A stretch of DNA of 64,000 bases. It comes from Poa pratensis (lineage: Eukaryota; Streptophyta; Magnoliopsida; Poales; Poaceae). Shown one piece after another: positions 10,952 through 22,479 of the stretch. Below the pieces are notes generated by a model. The model made no database searches, had not been told where the DNA came from, and saw nothing but the letters and a program-made list of their open reading frames with translations. The position numbers were made by a program, and so were the translations under genes. How positions within the stretch are numbered: position 1 is the first letter of the stretch; each line of letters begins with the position of its first letter. The stretch covers positions 93,293,015 to 93,357,014 of the forward strand of contig CAMZMU010000034.1 in NCBI GenBank assembly GCA_947311845.1. Reading direction: 5' to 3'.

Positions 10952-13900
10952 ATGTCTCCGCCTGAGACTTCGGAACAAACCGAGGTTCATGACCTCGAAC
11001 TAGAGGTCGGCGAGCGCGCCGGCTGGGAGGGTTCGGATGTCACCCGGACGAGATCCAATGGCTCAGGGACACTCGGCGGATTCCCGCCGAGGTAGAGTGC
11101 CGCCTACCCGAGGGCGAACTCGAGCCACAAGTCAGGCAGGGGAACGGGTGGTCTTCGTCGCGCACTTCCAGCGCGGCTTCGGACTGCCCGTCAGTGATTT
11201 CTTCCGGAGCTTCCTGGACAAGTTCGGGCTCCAGGTTCATCATCTCCCCGCCAACGCCATCACTACTCTCTCCTGCATCGTCTCCTTCTCTGAGGGATAC
11301 CTCGGCCTCAAAGCCACGGTAGACCTCTTTTCTCGCTACTTCCAACTTAAGCGGCAAGTGATCCCGGCTCCAAAAAACAAGGATCTGCCCAAGCTACTAA
11401 CCGCCTGCGGAGCAGCCACCATAGCTCCTCGCCGAAACTCCATCTTCCCACGTATCACTACTCCGGACACCGTTCGCAAGTGGCTCCGGACGTGGTTTTA
11501 CGTGAAGAACTCCGGCGAAGAGGACTTCCTCAACCTGCCGGCGTTTAACCTCAGCCCTCCTACAGAACAGCTCAACTGGGACTATACTCCCCCTCACACC
11601 GGCGAACTCAAGTCCATCCATGGGTATATTGCGAAATGGCAGGACCCGGAGGACCCCGAGAACGACGGGAAAGTCCTGACGGCTGACGACCTGGCCTGCA
11701 CATTCGTGAAGCGCAGGGTCTCCCCTCTCCAGGCGAGGTCTCACAAGATCTGCCATATGAGCGGTCTTTATGACCCCACCCGACATACGCACATTGCACT
11801 GGACAATGCCGCGGTAGCTCGGCGAGTCCGAGCTATCACCAAGTCCAAGATCTCTGATGCTTGGACATGGGGAAGGGAGCCCCACTACAGGACCAAGCCA
11901 GCGAAACAGGTACGCTATTCCGACGTTTTCTTCGATACTCCTTTACCACCGAGGTCTTGCTACCGACGTTCATCTTGATAATTTTCTTCCTAACTCCTTT
12001 TCATATGTCTGCCATACAGCTGTTCGCCCGCCAGACCGCCGAGGATGGAGTCCATCCTGCGGACCACTTCGGCGAGGATCTCCCTGTCGAGGACCCACCA
12101 TCCAACGTGGACCCTGACGACGAGGATTTTATGCCCATTGCCTCGGCCCGCATCACCACCGCGGGTAAGCCTCAAGCACAAGCTTCAGTTCAAGAGATTT
12201 CGGATGACGAGGAGGGGTTCCTCGTCGTGGAACCAATAAACGCGGTACCTCTCTCCTGCCTTCCTCACCTTCCGAACTTTACTCCAGCAACCAGCCGGAA
12301 ACGCGCTGGTGCCGCAACTCCGGCCGCCGAACCATCCGCCACTGGAGCCTCCGGACCCACTGAGGCTCCGGTCAAGAGACGCCGGCTGAAGAAGTCCGGA
12401 CATCCTCCTCATGCCCGGGGGGGCAAGAGGCTTCCTACCTCGGATGGGTAATGCTTTGCTTCTATAGCCAACAATGTTTGTTGCTTAAACATATTATCTC
12501 GGTATTAACACTTGACCATCTTCTTTCGTTGCAGTGCCCCCATAGACGTGGATCAGGAGGTATCCTCCATGACTGCACCCGTTGGTGCCTCTGAAGCCAC
12601 GACCTCCCCGACGAACTCTCGCCCCGGATCTCCTCCACCGAGGTCTGGCCCGGCCTTGGGGAAATCTGCCCCCACCCGAGGTCAGACTTCTCCGCGTCCT
12701 CAAACGGATGCGGAGACCAATCGCGCCAGGACTTCGGCTACCACCTTGCCGGAGCCTCGACTCTCCCCCCGAAGCCAGACTGCCCGCAACCAACAGCAGC
12801 AACAGCAGAAGCATCAGCAGAAGCAACAGCCCAAGCAACAGCCCAAGCAACAGCCCCAAAAACCACTCCGCCAAACCACCTTGCCGTTGGAGAAGGGCAA
12901 GGAGAAAGAGAAAGAGACGGTGAAGGCCAAGGTCACCCCCAAACCAACATCTGGGTCTGGCACCCTGACTATCTCTTCTCCTTCAAGGATCCAACCGAGG
13001 TCTCCTCCCCCGGTGACACGCCGAATTCCTCCATTCGCCGCACCCATTGATGAGACTGCCCCTCCGGCCGAAGAATATGCTCGGAGGGCATCTCTCATAT
13101 TGGAGAACCGGCCTGCTTCAAGTTCCGAGGCTGCTTTGGCCGTGGAGGCCTCGGTTAGGGGCATCGAGCAGGGCGGACCGTGGGGATTTCCTCCTCTGCG
13201 CACTGATAGTGGCCAGAGCCTCGGCTCCTTGGAACATTACAATGCAGACTGGAATTCTGCAGACGAGGTCTCCTCGGCCTCCTTAGCTGCTCCGGTGGCT
13301 GAGCATCCCGCGGGAAACAGCGCCTGCATCCGAAGCGTATATGATCTACAAACTGCTGCCCTGCGTGCTGCTCAAACCATCGACGTAAGTCCTATTCTCT
13401 TTACTTTCATGCAGTATCTCATCTAATATCCACCATCCCCAGTCCCCGAGATTCGAGGTAAACTATTGACGCTCCGTCGGAGTTAAAATTGTTTGGCTTG
13501 AATCTCAACTTTCCATTTTCATCCGACGTATCCAATCCATTTTATCTCACTTTAGCATGCACCTCGGGTACGAGTCCCCGAGACTCATGTCGAGGCATAC
13601 CCCGGCAACATTTTCCCAATGATTTGACTCCGAGTCCCCGAGACTCTTGTCGAGGTATAACCTTTCTAACCGAGCTATATTTTTCTTCCTTGCAGAATAC
13701 TATGAACATCCGTACGGACGTCTTCCACTCTCTCTTGTTCGCACACAAGAACCTCCATGATGCGCACAAGGCCGCACTTGCAGCGAAGAAAACTTCGGAT
13801 GACCAGCTAGCGCAAGAGAAAGCCGAGGTATCTCGGCTGGTAAAGGAACTGAAGCGCATCACTGAGCTGCGAACGTCTGAAAAAGAGCAGCTGCAGGCGG

Positions 13901-14880
13901 AAAAGGCCAGTGTTGTCGAAACAGAGAAGAAACTCCGGGAGGATGCCGCCAAGGATCACCAGGAGCGCTCCAGTTAGCCGAGACCCGCGCCACCTCGGCC
14001 ACCGAGGCTTATGAAGCCCTTCAAGCTTCGGTTAACCAGTTCCTCCCGACGCTGCAACACATCAACCAAGAAATGGACAGTAAGCTTCTTGCCCCCCTTA
14101 GCTTTGCTTTGTCCTCAACAGTACTGGCTCTTTGCCGAACTATCTCTTTCATTATTAACAGGCTATCCTTCTGCAGAGCATTTCACCTACACCCAAGTCT
14201 CGGCCCGCAATATCACTGCTCGTCACAGGGAGATGCGGAACGAAACGAACCCCGTCTGGACCGTTGAGGACCACATCGTGGCCATCAAGTCTCGGATCCA
14301 TCCATTGAGAACCATTGGGTCGGAACTTCTCGATGCAGGTGTGTCTGCTTTCCGAGCCTTATGGCCTCTTGCCGACGCTCCCAAATCTACGCCCGAGCTC
14401 GCCGCCCAGCTTCGTGACACCGAAAGAAGATTGCGAGAGTGGCGCTCATCTTCAGCTCGCGCTGGAGCTGATGCCGCTCTCAGGTTTATCATGACTTGGT
14501 GCGAGAAGATCGACCTCGAGAAGATGAACACTCTCCGGCGAGGCTCACCTTGGTCGTCCGACCCGATCCTCGTCGCGCGCCGCCAAAAGATGGCCAACTA
14601 CTTTGCTGGATATGCCAACACAAAGAACTTGAGCGAAGGAGACACCTACTCCGACGCCGAGGATTACGCGCCAGAAGACGAGGAATACGAAACAGAATCC
14701 GACGTCGAGGCCGAGCAAGGTGACGACGGTGAAACCCGCGAAGCAGAAACCGAGGCTCCCCCACAACCTGATGCCGAGGTTACTGCCGACGTTGCCAGCA
14801 CTTCCCAGGCTACCTCGGCTCCGGACGAAATCCCTGCTGCATCGGCTGCTGCCGACGTAATTCCTGACGCCTCGACCTGA
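10952..14880 (+). CDS. Antisense spliced gene of gypsy-1 (PF04195-like, 'putative gypsy type transposon')
   Basis: This gene runs opposite to gag-pol, between the integrase and the 3' LTR. Five coding exons join with agreeing phases: 10952-11909, 12020-12447, 12535-13384, 13696-14079 and 14162-14880, all with GT-AG borders. Their sum plus three lost bases is exactly 1114 codons. The frame is lost once near 11046, once near 11140 and once near 13970. The N-terminal part is a globular domain (ERVVF...RGFGLPVSDFFRSF...) resembling the grass family annotated as gypsy-type transposase-like. Exon 3 is low-complexity with a Q/K-rich tract, exon 4 is a strong coiled coil (AEVSRLVKELKRITEL), and the C-terminus is acidic. 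Biochemical role unknown. No catalytic motif is seen. A homologue lies in gypsy-2. Confidence 0.8.
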
Positions 14881-15506
14881 ACTTATGCTTGGCCAGAAAA
14901 CTTCATTAAATCCCCGGTATGCCGGGACGCAGATGTAATCAAACTTAAGTAGTTCCTTTGCTACCTCTATTACTATTATGCTCATCCGAACCATGCTTTT
15001 CTAGGCTTTATATCGAATCCTTTTGAACAAGTGCCCGAGTTCACTTTCGTGTTTACTATAGTTGGCAGTCTCTGCTCTTGTCTGCCATTCTGGCGTTCGA
15101 CAGTCGAGTCACAAGATTGTTGTTCATAGCATACAGTACTTAGTAAATTCCGAGGTATAGTTCAAAGTCATCCGACATAAAGAAGAAGTAAAAAACAGGG
15201 GTTAGTAAACGACATATGCCGGACTGACTTTTTGGACCGAGTCCCCGAGTTCATTTTCATGTTTCCCATGTTCTTTCGTCTTTGCTCTTGACTGCCATGC
15301 TGGCGTTCGTCAGTCGAGTCACAAGATTAGTTACACAGCATACAGTACTTGAAATTTGAGACGAGGTTCAAAATAGTCCGGCATACGAACGAAAAAGAAG
15401 TACAAACATAAAACAAGCATGCATAATAGCGAGGCAGTCCCCGAGCTCATTTTCAAGGTGCCGAGGTTTTTATTAAAGATCAGCCGAGGTACATACATTA
15501 CTTCCT
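14881..15506. repeat. Spacer between the convergent antisense gene and integrase, with an imperfect 210-bp repeat
   Basis: The motif ctgccat(t/g)ctggcgttcg followed by (a/t)cagtcgagtcacaagatt occurs at about 15082 and again about 210 bp later. Both copies sit after a 'cccgagttca(c/t)tttc' block. The region probably holds overlapping 3' ends and poly(A) signals of the two converging transcripts. No gene is present. Confidence 0.65.
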
Positions 15507-16991
15507 TCAACAGTAGAAGGGTCGGAGTAGAGCTACATTCCATGGACGCTGAAGCTCCGCATCGGGTCTATCCAGCCCATCTCTCCTTGGCTCCTGTGCA
15601 TCTATAAGATAGTACGAATCATTGTGCAAAGCTCGGCTCACAATGTATGGTCCCTCCCATGGAGGTGACAACTTGTGCCGACCTTTGCTGCGCTGAACAA
15701 GCCTCAGCACTAGATCTCCTTCATTAAACTTTCGGGGTTTTACATGCCGGCTTTGATAGCGTCGGAGACCCTGCTGATATATTGCTGACCGAGATAAGGC
15801 CAATTCTCTTGCTTCCTCAAGCAGATCTACAGCATCTTCCCGAGCTTCTTTAGCCTCGGCTTCTGTGTACATTGCCACTCTGGGCGCATCATATTCAATG
15901 TCGGTTGGCAGCATTGCCTCGGCCCCATAGACCATGAAGAATGGCGTATAGCCTGTTGATCTGTTCGGTGTGGTCCTTAAACCCCACAGAACTGCTGGTA
16001 TCTCATCGATCCAACACCCCGGTGTTTTCAACAGTGGTTCTACTAGCCGAGCTTTGATTCCGGCCAATACCAATGCATTTGACCTTTCTACTTGCCCATT
16101 AGCCTGTGGGTGAGCCACCGAGGCTACATCAAGTCGAATTCCCTTACTCATGCAGAACCGAGCAAACTCTCCGACAGCAAAGTTCGTGCCGTTGTCTGTA
16201 ATGATACTATGAGGATATCCATATCTCAGGATTATTTCCTTCAAAAAGGTCACTGCCGTATGGCCATCCAACTTTCGGATTGGCTTCACCTCGATCCACT
16301 TAGTGAATTTGTCCACCATCACCAGTATGTGAGTCATATTGCCTCGGGCTGGCTTGAATTCTCCCACCATGTCCAGACACCAAACTGCAAAGGGCCACGT
16401 GATAGGAATGGTCTTGAGCGCCGAAGCTGGCATGTGCTGCTGCTTGGCGAACCTTTGGCACCCTTCACATTTCCGAACTATATCTTCTGCATCGGCATTG
16501 GCGGTGGGCCAATAGAACCCCTGCCGGAACACCTTGGCCACCAGAGCTCTTGTGCTGCAATGATGTCCACATTCTCCTTGGTGGATTTCTAAAAGCATCT
16601 CCTTGCCTTCAGCTGGTTCGACACACCTCTGCAACACCTCGGTCACACTTCTCTTGTATAGCTCCTTGTTGATGATGGTGTATCCCTTAGCTCTCCTCTG
16701 GATTCTCCTTGCCTCGGTTGTATCACTTGGCAAACTTCCGTCAGTTATGAAGTTCATTATCTGCTCCGCCCATTCCGGCACTGGATGTAGAGGAAAAAGG
16801 CTCTCATCTATCTCCATTGGTTCGGCCGCCATGATCTCCGCCATGATTGCCTTTACCATTGCTCGGCCAGTCCCCGAGTGTTGGTGCGAAGTCCCCGGGC
16901 CAGATCCGAAGCTCCCACCATCCACGTCCATGGGAAAAGCTCCATCAGTCCCGGGTACTGCGAAGCAGTCCCCGATTTCGGCCAAACGCAT
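15507..16991 (-). CDS. gypsy-1 integrase
   Basis: The C-terminal part of pol, which inserts the cDNA into the genome. Visible in order are the HHCC zinc finger (HQGECGHH ... CEGCQRF), the DDE core (WCLDMVGEF, IITDNGTNF, and NGQVERSN with the catalytic E), and a C-terminal region ending in NVALLRPFYC. This is typical for plant gypsy elements without a chromodomain. It overlaps the RNase H frame at 16853-16991 in another frame. The join needs one extra base near 16993, beside a G pair, so pol was probably continuous before that loss. Confidence 0.93.
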   Translation of the reverse strand: MRLAEIGDCFAVPGTDGAFPMDVDGGSFGSGPGTSHQHSGTGRAMVKAIMAEIMAAEPMEIDESLFPLHPVPEWAEQIMNFITDGSLPSDTTEARRIQRRAKGYTIINKELYKRSVTEVLQRCVEPAEGKEMLLEIHQGECGHHCSTRALVAKVFRQGFYWPTANADAEDIVRKCEGCQRFAKQQHMPASALKTIPITWPFAVWCLDMVGEFKPARGNMTHILVMVDKFTKWIEVKPIRKLDGHTAVTFLKEIILRYGYPHSIITDNGTNFAVGEFARFCMSKGIRLDVASVAHPQANGQVERSNALVLAGIKARLVEPLLKTPGCWIDEIPAVLWGLRTTPNRSTGYTPFFMVYGAEAMLPTDIEYDAPRVAMYTEAEAKEAREDAVDLLEEARELALSRSAIYQQGLRRYQSRHVKPRKFNEGDLVLRLVQRSKGRHKLSPPWEGPYIVSRALHNDSYYLIDAQEPRRDGLDRPDAELQRPWNVALLRPFYC

Positions 16992-18943
16992 CCGACGTCT
17001 ACCTCCATAGGCTCAGGCTCCGGATTTGGTGGTAAGAAAATTGACTCGGAATCAGGAGAAGGCTTGATTGAAGGAGTCCTCAAATGATTCAGTGCTATCC
17101 CCGGTGGCACCGGTTCTTTGGATGAACCGAGCTTAGACAATACGTCGGCGGCTTCATTCTCCCCCCGAGGTATGTGCTTGTACTCACATCCTTCGAAAAA
17201 CCCAGACACCTTTTGCACATGAAACCGATACAACTCCATGTTCGCATCCAATGCATCCCAAGTGCCGGTGGATTGATGCACCACCAAAGCTGAATCGCCG
17301 AAGCATTCTATACGCCGGACGCCTATCTCCTTTGCCACCTTGAGCCCATGGATCAGGGCCTCATACTCCGCCACGTTGTTCGACGCCGAGAAATGGATTT
17401 GCAGCACATACTTCAACTGGTCTTGCTTCGGCGAGGTTAGGACTATGCCGGCACCTAATCCGACCTTGGTCTTGGACCCATCAAAGTGCATCTTCCAATA
17501 ATTATAGTCCGGCAAGGGCGGCTCATATTGCATCTCGGCCCAATCGCATAAAAAGTCCGGCAGCGCCTGCGACTTGATTGCATCTCGCCTTTCATAATGC
17601 GGAGTGTATGGAGATACCTCGATCGCCCATTTGGCAACTCGCCCAGTTGCGTCCTTGCATCCGATGATCTCCGAGATTGGAGCATCACATACCACCGTCA
17701 TGGGATGCTCTTGGAAGTAATGCTTCAGTTTCTTAACCGCCAGGTATACTCCGTACGTCATCTTCTGGTAGTGGGGGTAGTTTTGCTTCGACGTGGATAT
17801 CACCTCGCTCAGGTAGTAGATTGGTCTCTGCACCGATTTGCCTCCTTCGTCTCGCTCCACCACCACTGCAACACTTACGACCCGGTTTGTAGCCGCAATG
17901 TATATCAACATCGGTTCATTCTGCAAAGGGGATGCCAACACCGGAGCAGTGGACAACATCTTCTTCAGCTCATTGAACGCCGCGTCCGCCTGCGGGGTCC
18001 AAGTGAAACTGGTACTTTTCTTCATAAGTTGATACAATGGTAAGGCTTTTTCTCCTAGCCGACTTACAAACCGACTTAAAGATGCAAGGCATCCCGTGAA
18101 CTTCTGCACATCTTTTAAACAGTTCGGCAACTTCATTCTTTCGATAGCTCGGATCTTAGCCGGGTTAACTTCTATACCTCGGCTCGATACGAGGAAACCG
18201 AGCAATTTTCCAGCCGGGACACCAAAGGTGCACTTGTCCGGGTTAAGTTTCAACCGATACTTTCTTAAATTTGCAAATGTCTCTTCGAGGTCTTCGATGA
18301 GAGTATGCTTCTTTTTAGTTTTGATAACAATGTCATCGACATACACTTGCACATTCTTGCCCATTTGAGAATGTAAGCACTTCTGCATACACCTTTGATA
18401 AGTTGCCCCGGCATTTCTCAAACCGAAACACATGACACGATAGCAATACGCCCCGTACGGGGTAATAAAGGCAGTCTTTATTTGATCATCAGTGTTCAGT
18501 GGGATCTGGTGAAAACCAGAATATGCATCAATAAAAGACAACAGCTCACATCCAGCCGTAGAATCGATCACTTGATCAATCCGAGGTAAAGGAAAGGGAT
18601 CCTTCGGGCACGCCTTGTTCAGGTTGGTGAAGTCAATGCACATGCGCCACACCTTGACTACCGCCGGTTCGTCCTTCTTTTTCTCCACGAGGACTGGATT
18701 AGATATCCAGTCCGGATGCAGCACTTCCATGATGAAGCCTGCAGCCAGTAACTTCGCCAGTTCTTCGAGTACCACCTTTCTTCGGTCATCTGAGAGCCGC
18801 CGCGTCGGTTGACGCACTGGTTTCACCTCTGGCCGAACAAACAAAGAGTGCTCTGCCAACTCCCTCGGAACACCTGGCAGGTCTTTAGCCGACCATGCAA
18901 AAATGTCCCGATTCTCACGGAGGAAGTGACAGAGCGCGCTTTC
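16853..18943 (-). CDS. gypsy-1 reverse transcriptase, RNase H and second RNase H
   Basis: The reverse transcriptase shows FIDAYSGFHQI and the catalytic YVDD (VQVYVDDIVIK). It is followed by the ordinary gypsy RNase H, then a second RNase H-like domain (MHFDGSKTK..., AEYEALIHGL, GDSALVVHQ) characteristic of the plant Tat lineage. The frame runs on upstream without a break to an in-frame TAG at 18944-18946 that separates it from the preceding pol part. The sequence after the TAG (ESALCHFLREN...) is clearly still pol. The gypsy-2 element has a TAG at the same place. Confidence 0.93.
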   Translation of the reverse strand, partial: ESALCHFLRENRDIFAWSAKDLPGVPRELAEHSLFVRPEVKPVRQPTRRLSDDRRKVVLEELAKLLAAGFIMEVLHPDWISNPVLVEKKKDEPAVVKVWRMCIDFTNLNKACPKDPFPLPRIDQVIDSTAGCELLSFIDAYSGFHQIPLNTDDQIKTAFITPYGAYCYRVMCFGLRNAGATYQRCMQKCLHSQMGKNVQVYVDDIVIKTKKKHTLIEDLEETFANLRKYRLKLNPDKCTFGVPAGKLLGFLVSSRGIEVNPAKIRAIERMKLPNCLKDVQKFTGCLASLSRFVSRLGEKALPLYQLMKKSTSFTWTPQADAAFNELKKMLSTAPVLASPLQNEPMLIYIAATNRVVSVAVVVERDEGGKSVQRPIYYLSEVISTSKQNYPHYQKMTYGVYLAVKKLKHYFQEHPMTVVCDAPISEIIGCKDATGRVAKWAIEVSPYTPHYERRDAIKSQALPDFLCDWAEMQYEPPLPDYNYWKMHFDGSKTKVGLGAGIVLTSPKQDQLKYVLQIHFSASNNVAEYEALIHGLKVAKEIGVRRIECFGDSALVVHQSTGTWDALDANMELYRFHVQKVSGFFEGCEYKHIPRGENEAADVLSKLGSSKEPVPPGIALNHLRTPSIKPSPDSESIFLPPNPEPEPMEVDVGCVWPKSGTASQYPGLMELFPWTWMVGASDLARGLRTNTRGLAEQW

Positions 18944-19863
18944 CTATTTCTCGTCCATGCCAGTACCAATGATGGCGAAACGCTCCGGGTTCTCCGAGTC
19001 CAGCGGGATTTTCTTGGTCTCCTTGGGCACCTCGAATGAAGCGCTCATGTCCGGAGTAATTAGTCCGGACATGCCGAGCTGAGTAGACTGCGCCATTGCC
19101 ACCACCTTCTGAAGTTGCTTCTTCTCCGCCGCGATCACCAAGGACTCGGCTAAACTAGATCCCGCCGAGGCACATTGCATAGCCTTCTTGTAGTCACCAG
19201 AAATGGTTATTATTCCCTTGGGCCCCGGCATTTTCATCTTTAGGTAGCCACATGAGTGGAGATCATGAACTTGGCCAAGGCTGGCCTTCCCAGCAAGGCA
19301 TGGTAAGGGCTCTGCAAGTCCACAACCTCGAACTCAAGACTTTCAACTCGGCTGTTATCTCGGGTACCAAAACCCACGTCGACCCAAATCTTTCCCATAG
19401 GTGCACAAGAGACCCCGGGCACAATACCGTGAAATGTACAGCTGCTAGGCTGCAACTGGTTCGGTGAGTATCCCAGCTTGACCATTGTGTCTCGGTACAT
19501 GATATTTATGGCACTCCCATTGTCCACCAAGACTCGGGTGAATCTCACATTGTTGGTCGGCCCACAAAACGTCGGATCCACCACCAGTGCATAGTTTCCA
19601 GGGCTCGGCATGATCCGAGGTGTATCTTGCCTGCTCCAAGTGATCTCTTGCTCGGACCAGTTCATGTATTTCACCACCGCCGGAGTTACTGCATTCACCT
19701 CCTTGGCACGCCTCAGCATACTCTTCTTATCAGTTGACTCAGTCACAAACACCACGTAGCTCTGATGTACTTCCCTATAATCATTACCGGGGTTCTCATA
19801 CCTCTGATTCTCAAAGGACCACGCTTTGGCCGGCACCACCGTTGTTGTTGTTGCCCTGGGCAC
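18944..19863 (-). CDS. gypsy-1 protease region
   Basis: Two stretches in different frames: 19240-19863 and 18944-19237. The first holds the aspartic protease (VLVDNGSAINIMY; the usual D-T/S-G is D-N-G here) and ends GRPALAKFM. The second begins at the conserved block KMPGPKGIITISGDY. One lost base near 19247 separates them. Upstream, the gag frame and this frame overlap at 19811-19863, so there is another shift, either natural or an artefact. The second stretch ends at the TAG noted for RT. Confidence 0.85.
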
Positions 19864-22169
19864 TCACTGCATTCACCGGTTTCGCCTGCACCGTCTTCTG
19901 GTTTTGGGCCGCATGCACCGGGGTTGAATTTGCTCCGGTTAAGCTCTGATTCTGCGCCGCTATGGTCGGCTTATGCTGCTGCTGCGCGTTCGGATATTGA
20001 GGTCTACGCCATTGGTTCGGTGGCCCACTCCGGTTTGCCCCAGCTTTCGCCCCTTCTGCAGCGGTTCGGTGATGAAAACTACACTGCAGAGTGGTATGGT
20101 TGGGTGTTCTGCCATTCCTGCCATGATAGATACATGGTCCATTCACCAATGACTCGTAAGTCACAGGTGGTCCGGCCTCCTGCCACTGCTTCGCACCACC
20201 TCCCTGATTCTGGTTCTGGTTCGGAGTCCACGCCTGACCCTCAGTCTTCGGTTTCTGGGCGCCTCCAGGTCCGGACTGACTTGGGTTTACAGCATTGACT
20301 TGGAAATCTGGTTCTCTCCTCTTCTGCCCGAACTCTTGACGGTTATCAAACCTCGGTCCGTTGTTGCGGTTGTTCATCGGATTCCTCCTGTTCCGGGCAT
20401 TCCCATCCAGCAGAGGCTGCATCGGATCGCCAAGGGCATAGGAATCAGCTATCCGAATCGTCTCGGCCAGAGTCTTTGGCATATCTCTCTGGAGCCTCTG
20501 CCACAACATGCTACCATACCGACATCCATCAGCAAACCACGCTATAGCCTGTGCTTCGATAACTCCCTCACAGGAGTTCCGAACATTGCTCCACCGAGTC
20601 AAGAATTCTCGGTCAGTCTCATTGTCCTCCTGCTTGCACGCCTGCAAAAGCTGAGGTCGGTTTGGCCTCCTGTAAGTGCTGGCGAAGTTGCTATTGAATG
20701 CCTCCTCTAAATCCAGCCAGCAATCGATGCTATTCTCCGGCAGATTGTTCAGCCAGATCCGAGCAGGACCTTCCAACATGTGCGGGAGATACCGGACCGC
20801 CCATCGGCGATTGCCCCCCGCAATGTATACTGCTGAAACATAATCAGCTAGCCAATCTTGCGGCTTGGTGCTCCCATTGTACGGCCTGGTACTCCGACCC
20901 AACTGAAACTGAGACACTGGTGGAGGTGGTTCCTTCATGATCCGAGGTCCAAAACACGCCGGACCAGGAGGGCCTTCCTCCTCCAACTTCTCGGACATGT
21001 AAATCCGATCTAGCTTGTAGCGCGCATCACCTGTAGGCAACGTCCGAGCTCCGATACGTTCTCCCAATGCACCATCCACTCTATAGAATCCAGCCCGCTC
21101 CATGGCTGAATTTCCATCATCATATCGGTCGCCACCTCGACCGACGTTCTTCGGCTGCGGAACATACTCCGGCTCTTGCTGATACTGCTCCTGCGGCCGG
21201 GGTTGCTGCTGATGCCTCGGGGGCTGAGGTGGTTTACCTCGGCCAGCCGACGCTGCTTGCCCACCGTTCTGATTTCCCTGAGCTGAACGGCCCTTAGCTC
21301 GGCTTGCATCACCTGGGCCGGGGTCTCCATTGGCTCGGCTAGCGTTGCCGACCTTTTGCTTCCCAGCTAACACCGGATCGTACACTTGCAGCTGCATCTC
21401 CTTGTTCCGACCTGAAGTGACACTCCGGGCACGATCGGCTCCTCCGACGTGTGGAGACGAGGCTTGCCCCTTGGACCCCTGGCTAACTGGCCTAATCGAA
21501 TGGACCGCCTGCGAACCGCCAAGCCCGGCCTTGCGGAGGGCTTCATTTTGCTTGCTGGCCACATGCACTAACTCATTGAGCCGCTTCTGCTGCTCACGCC
21601 ATGCATCTCCGGTCAACTCCGATAGCCCGGCCCTTACTGCTTCGGCTGCTCTAAGGTTCTTAGCTGGTGAACTATACACCGGCCTACCAGTAGCCGACCT
21701 GCTACTTGTTGCCTTACTCGAGCCCGAGACTGCAGCCCTAGCCATCTCCTCATAGAGGTCCTTGCCTCGGTTGAGCAGAGCAGCTTTCTTACGCCGCACA
21801 ACCGGAGTAAAACCATCCTCTATACCATGTGCAGCATTGTACTCCTTCTGCTCCATATCGAACTGCTGCTTAGCCTCGGCCAGCAACCGAGCTTCTCTCA
21901 GCACTCTGGCGCTCTGCCTCTAACCCGGCCACCGTATGCTCCACACTTGCCTCTACTGCGAGTGGCCGAGCTAACCTATCAACGATAGCTTCTAAGGGAA
22001 CTTCTTCCCTTGGCATGCCCAACTGCTCATTCTGACTAGGTTTCTCGTACGGAAACTTCGCCGCCCGACCTGATTTCTCAGGCAGCGCGGTTGGCGTCGC
22101 CTCCACCTCGGCTAGCGCGACCTTGCCAGCATCTGCCTTGCTAGCTGCAGGCTTGGTACCAGCCATCAT
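19811..22169 (-). CDS. gypsy-1 Gag polyprotein
   Basis: The structural capsid/nucleocapsid protein of the virus-like particle. Its centre is a retrotransposon Gag domain (KPQDWLADYVSAVY..., ARIWLNNLPENSIDCW..., DRE-FLTRWSNVRN). Downstream is a basic, Q/N/G-rich tail and a zinc-knuckle-like CIYHGRNGR..H..LQC motif. A start at one of the two adjacent ATGs near 22169 is inferred, because the frame is already open from inside the LTR. One frameshift lies near 21895-21905. The part before it is A/E/K-rich, and the rest continues to 19811. Confidence 0.88.
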
Positions 22170-22461
22170 CACCTCCACACACCTCGGAGGGCGAGTGACA
22201 CGCCGACCCAAAGCCGCCAGGAGAGGAGTTTCGTCGTCCACGAGCACCTGCTCCGGGTACTCGCGAACCACCTCGACAGCAACGTATGTGGGGAAGCTGC
22301 CGAGCATCATGAGGAAGCCATCGGTGGGGAAAGGCTTGCCGGCGAAGCACCCCGCATTGTCGCTCACAAAGGCGAACTCGCCGATCTTGGCAACAAGGCC
22401 AGAAAGAACACACTCAGAGGAGCCCGTCCGGATGGAAACTCCACCCAACGCCTCAATCTGC

Positions 22462-22479
22462 CCCACGGTGGGCGCCAAC
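22462..22479 (-). promoter_or_regulatory. gypsy-1 primer-binding site
   Basis: On the minus strand TTGGCGCCCACCGTGGGG follows directly after the 5' LTR. It is the tRNA-primed start point of reverse transcription and fixes the element's orientation. gypsy-2 has a related site. Confidence 0.85.

Noticed and set aside
12494..12874. Minus-strand L-rich ORF
   Set aside because: It is the complement of the glutamine/lysine-rich tract (CAG repeats) of the antisense gene, which explains the leucine run.
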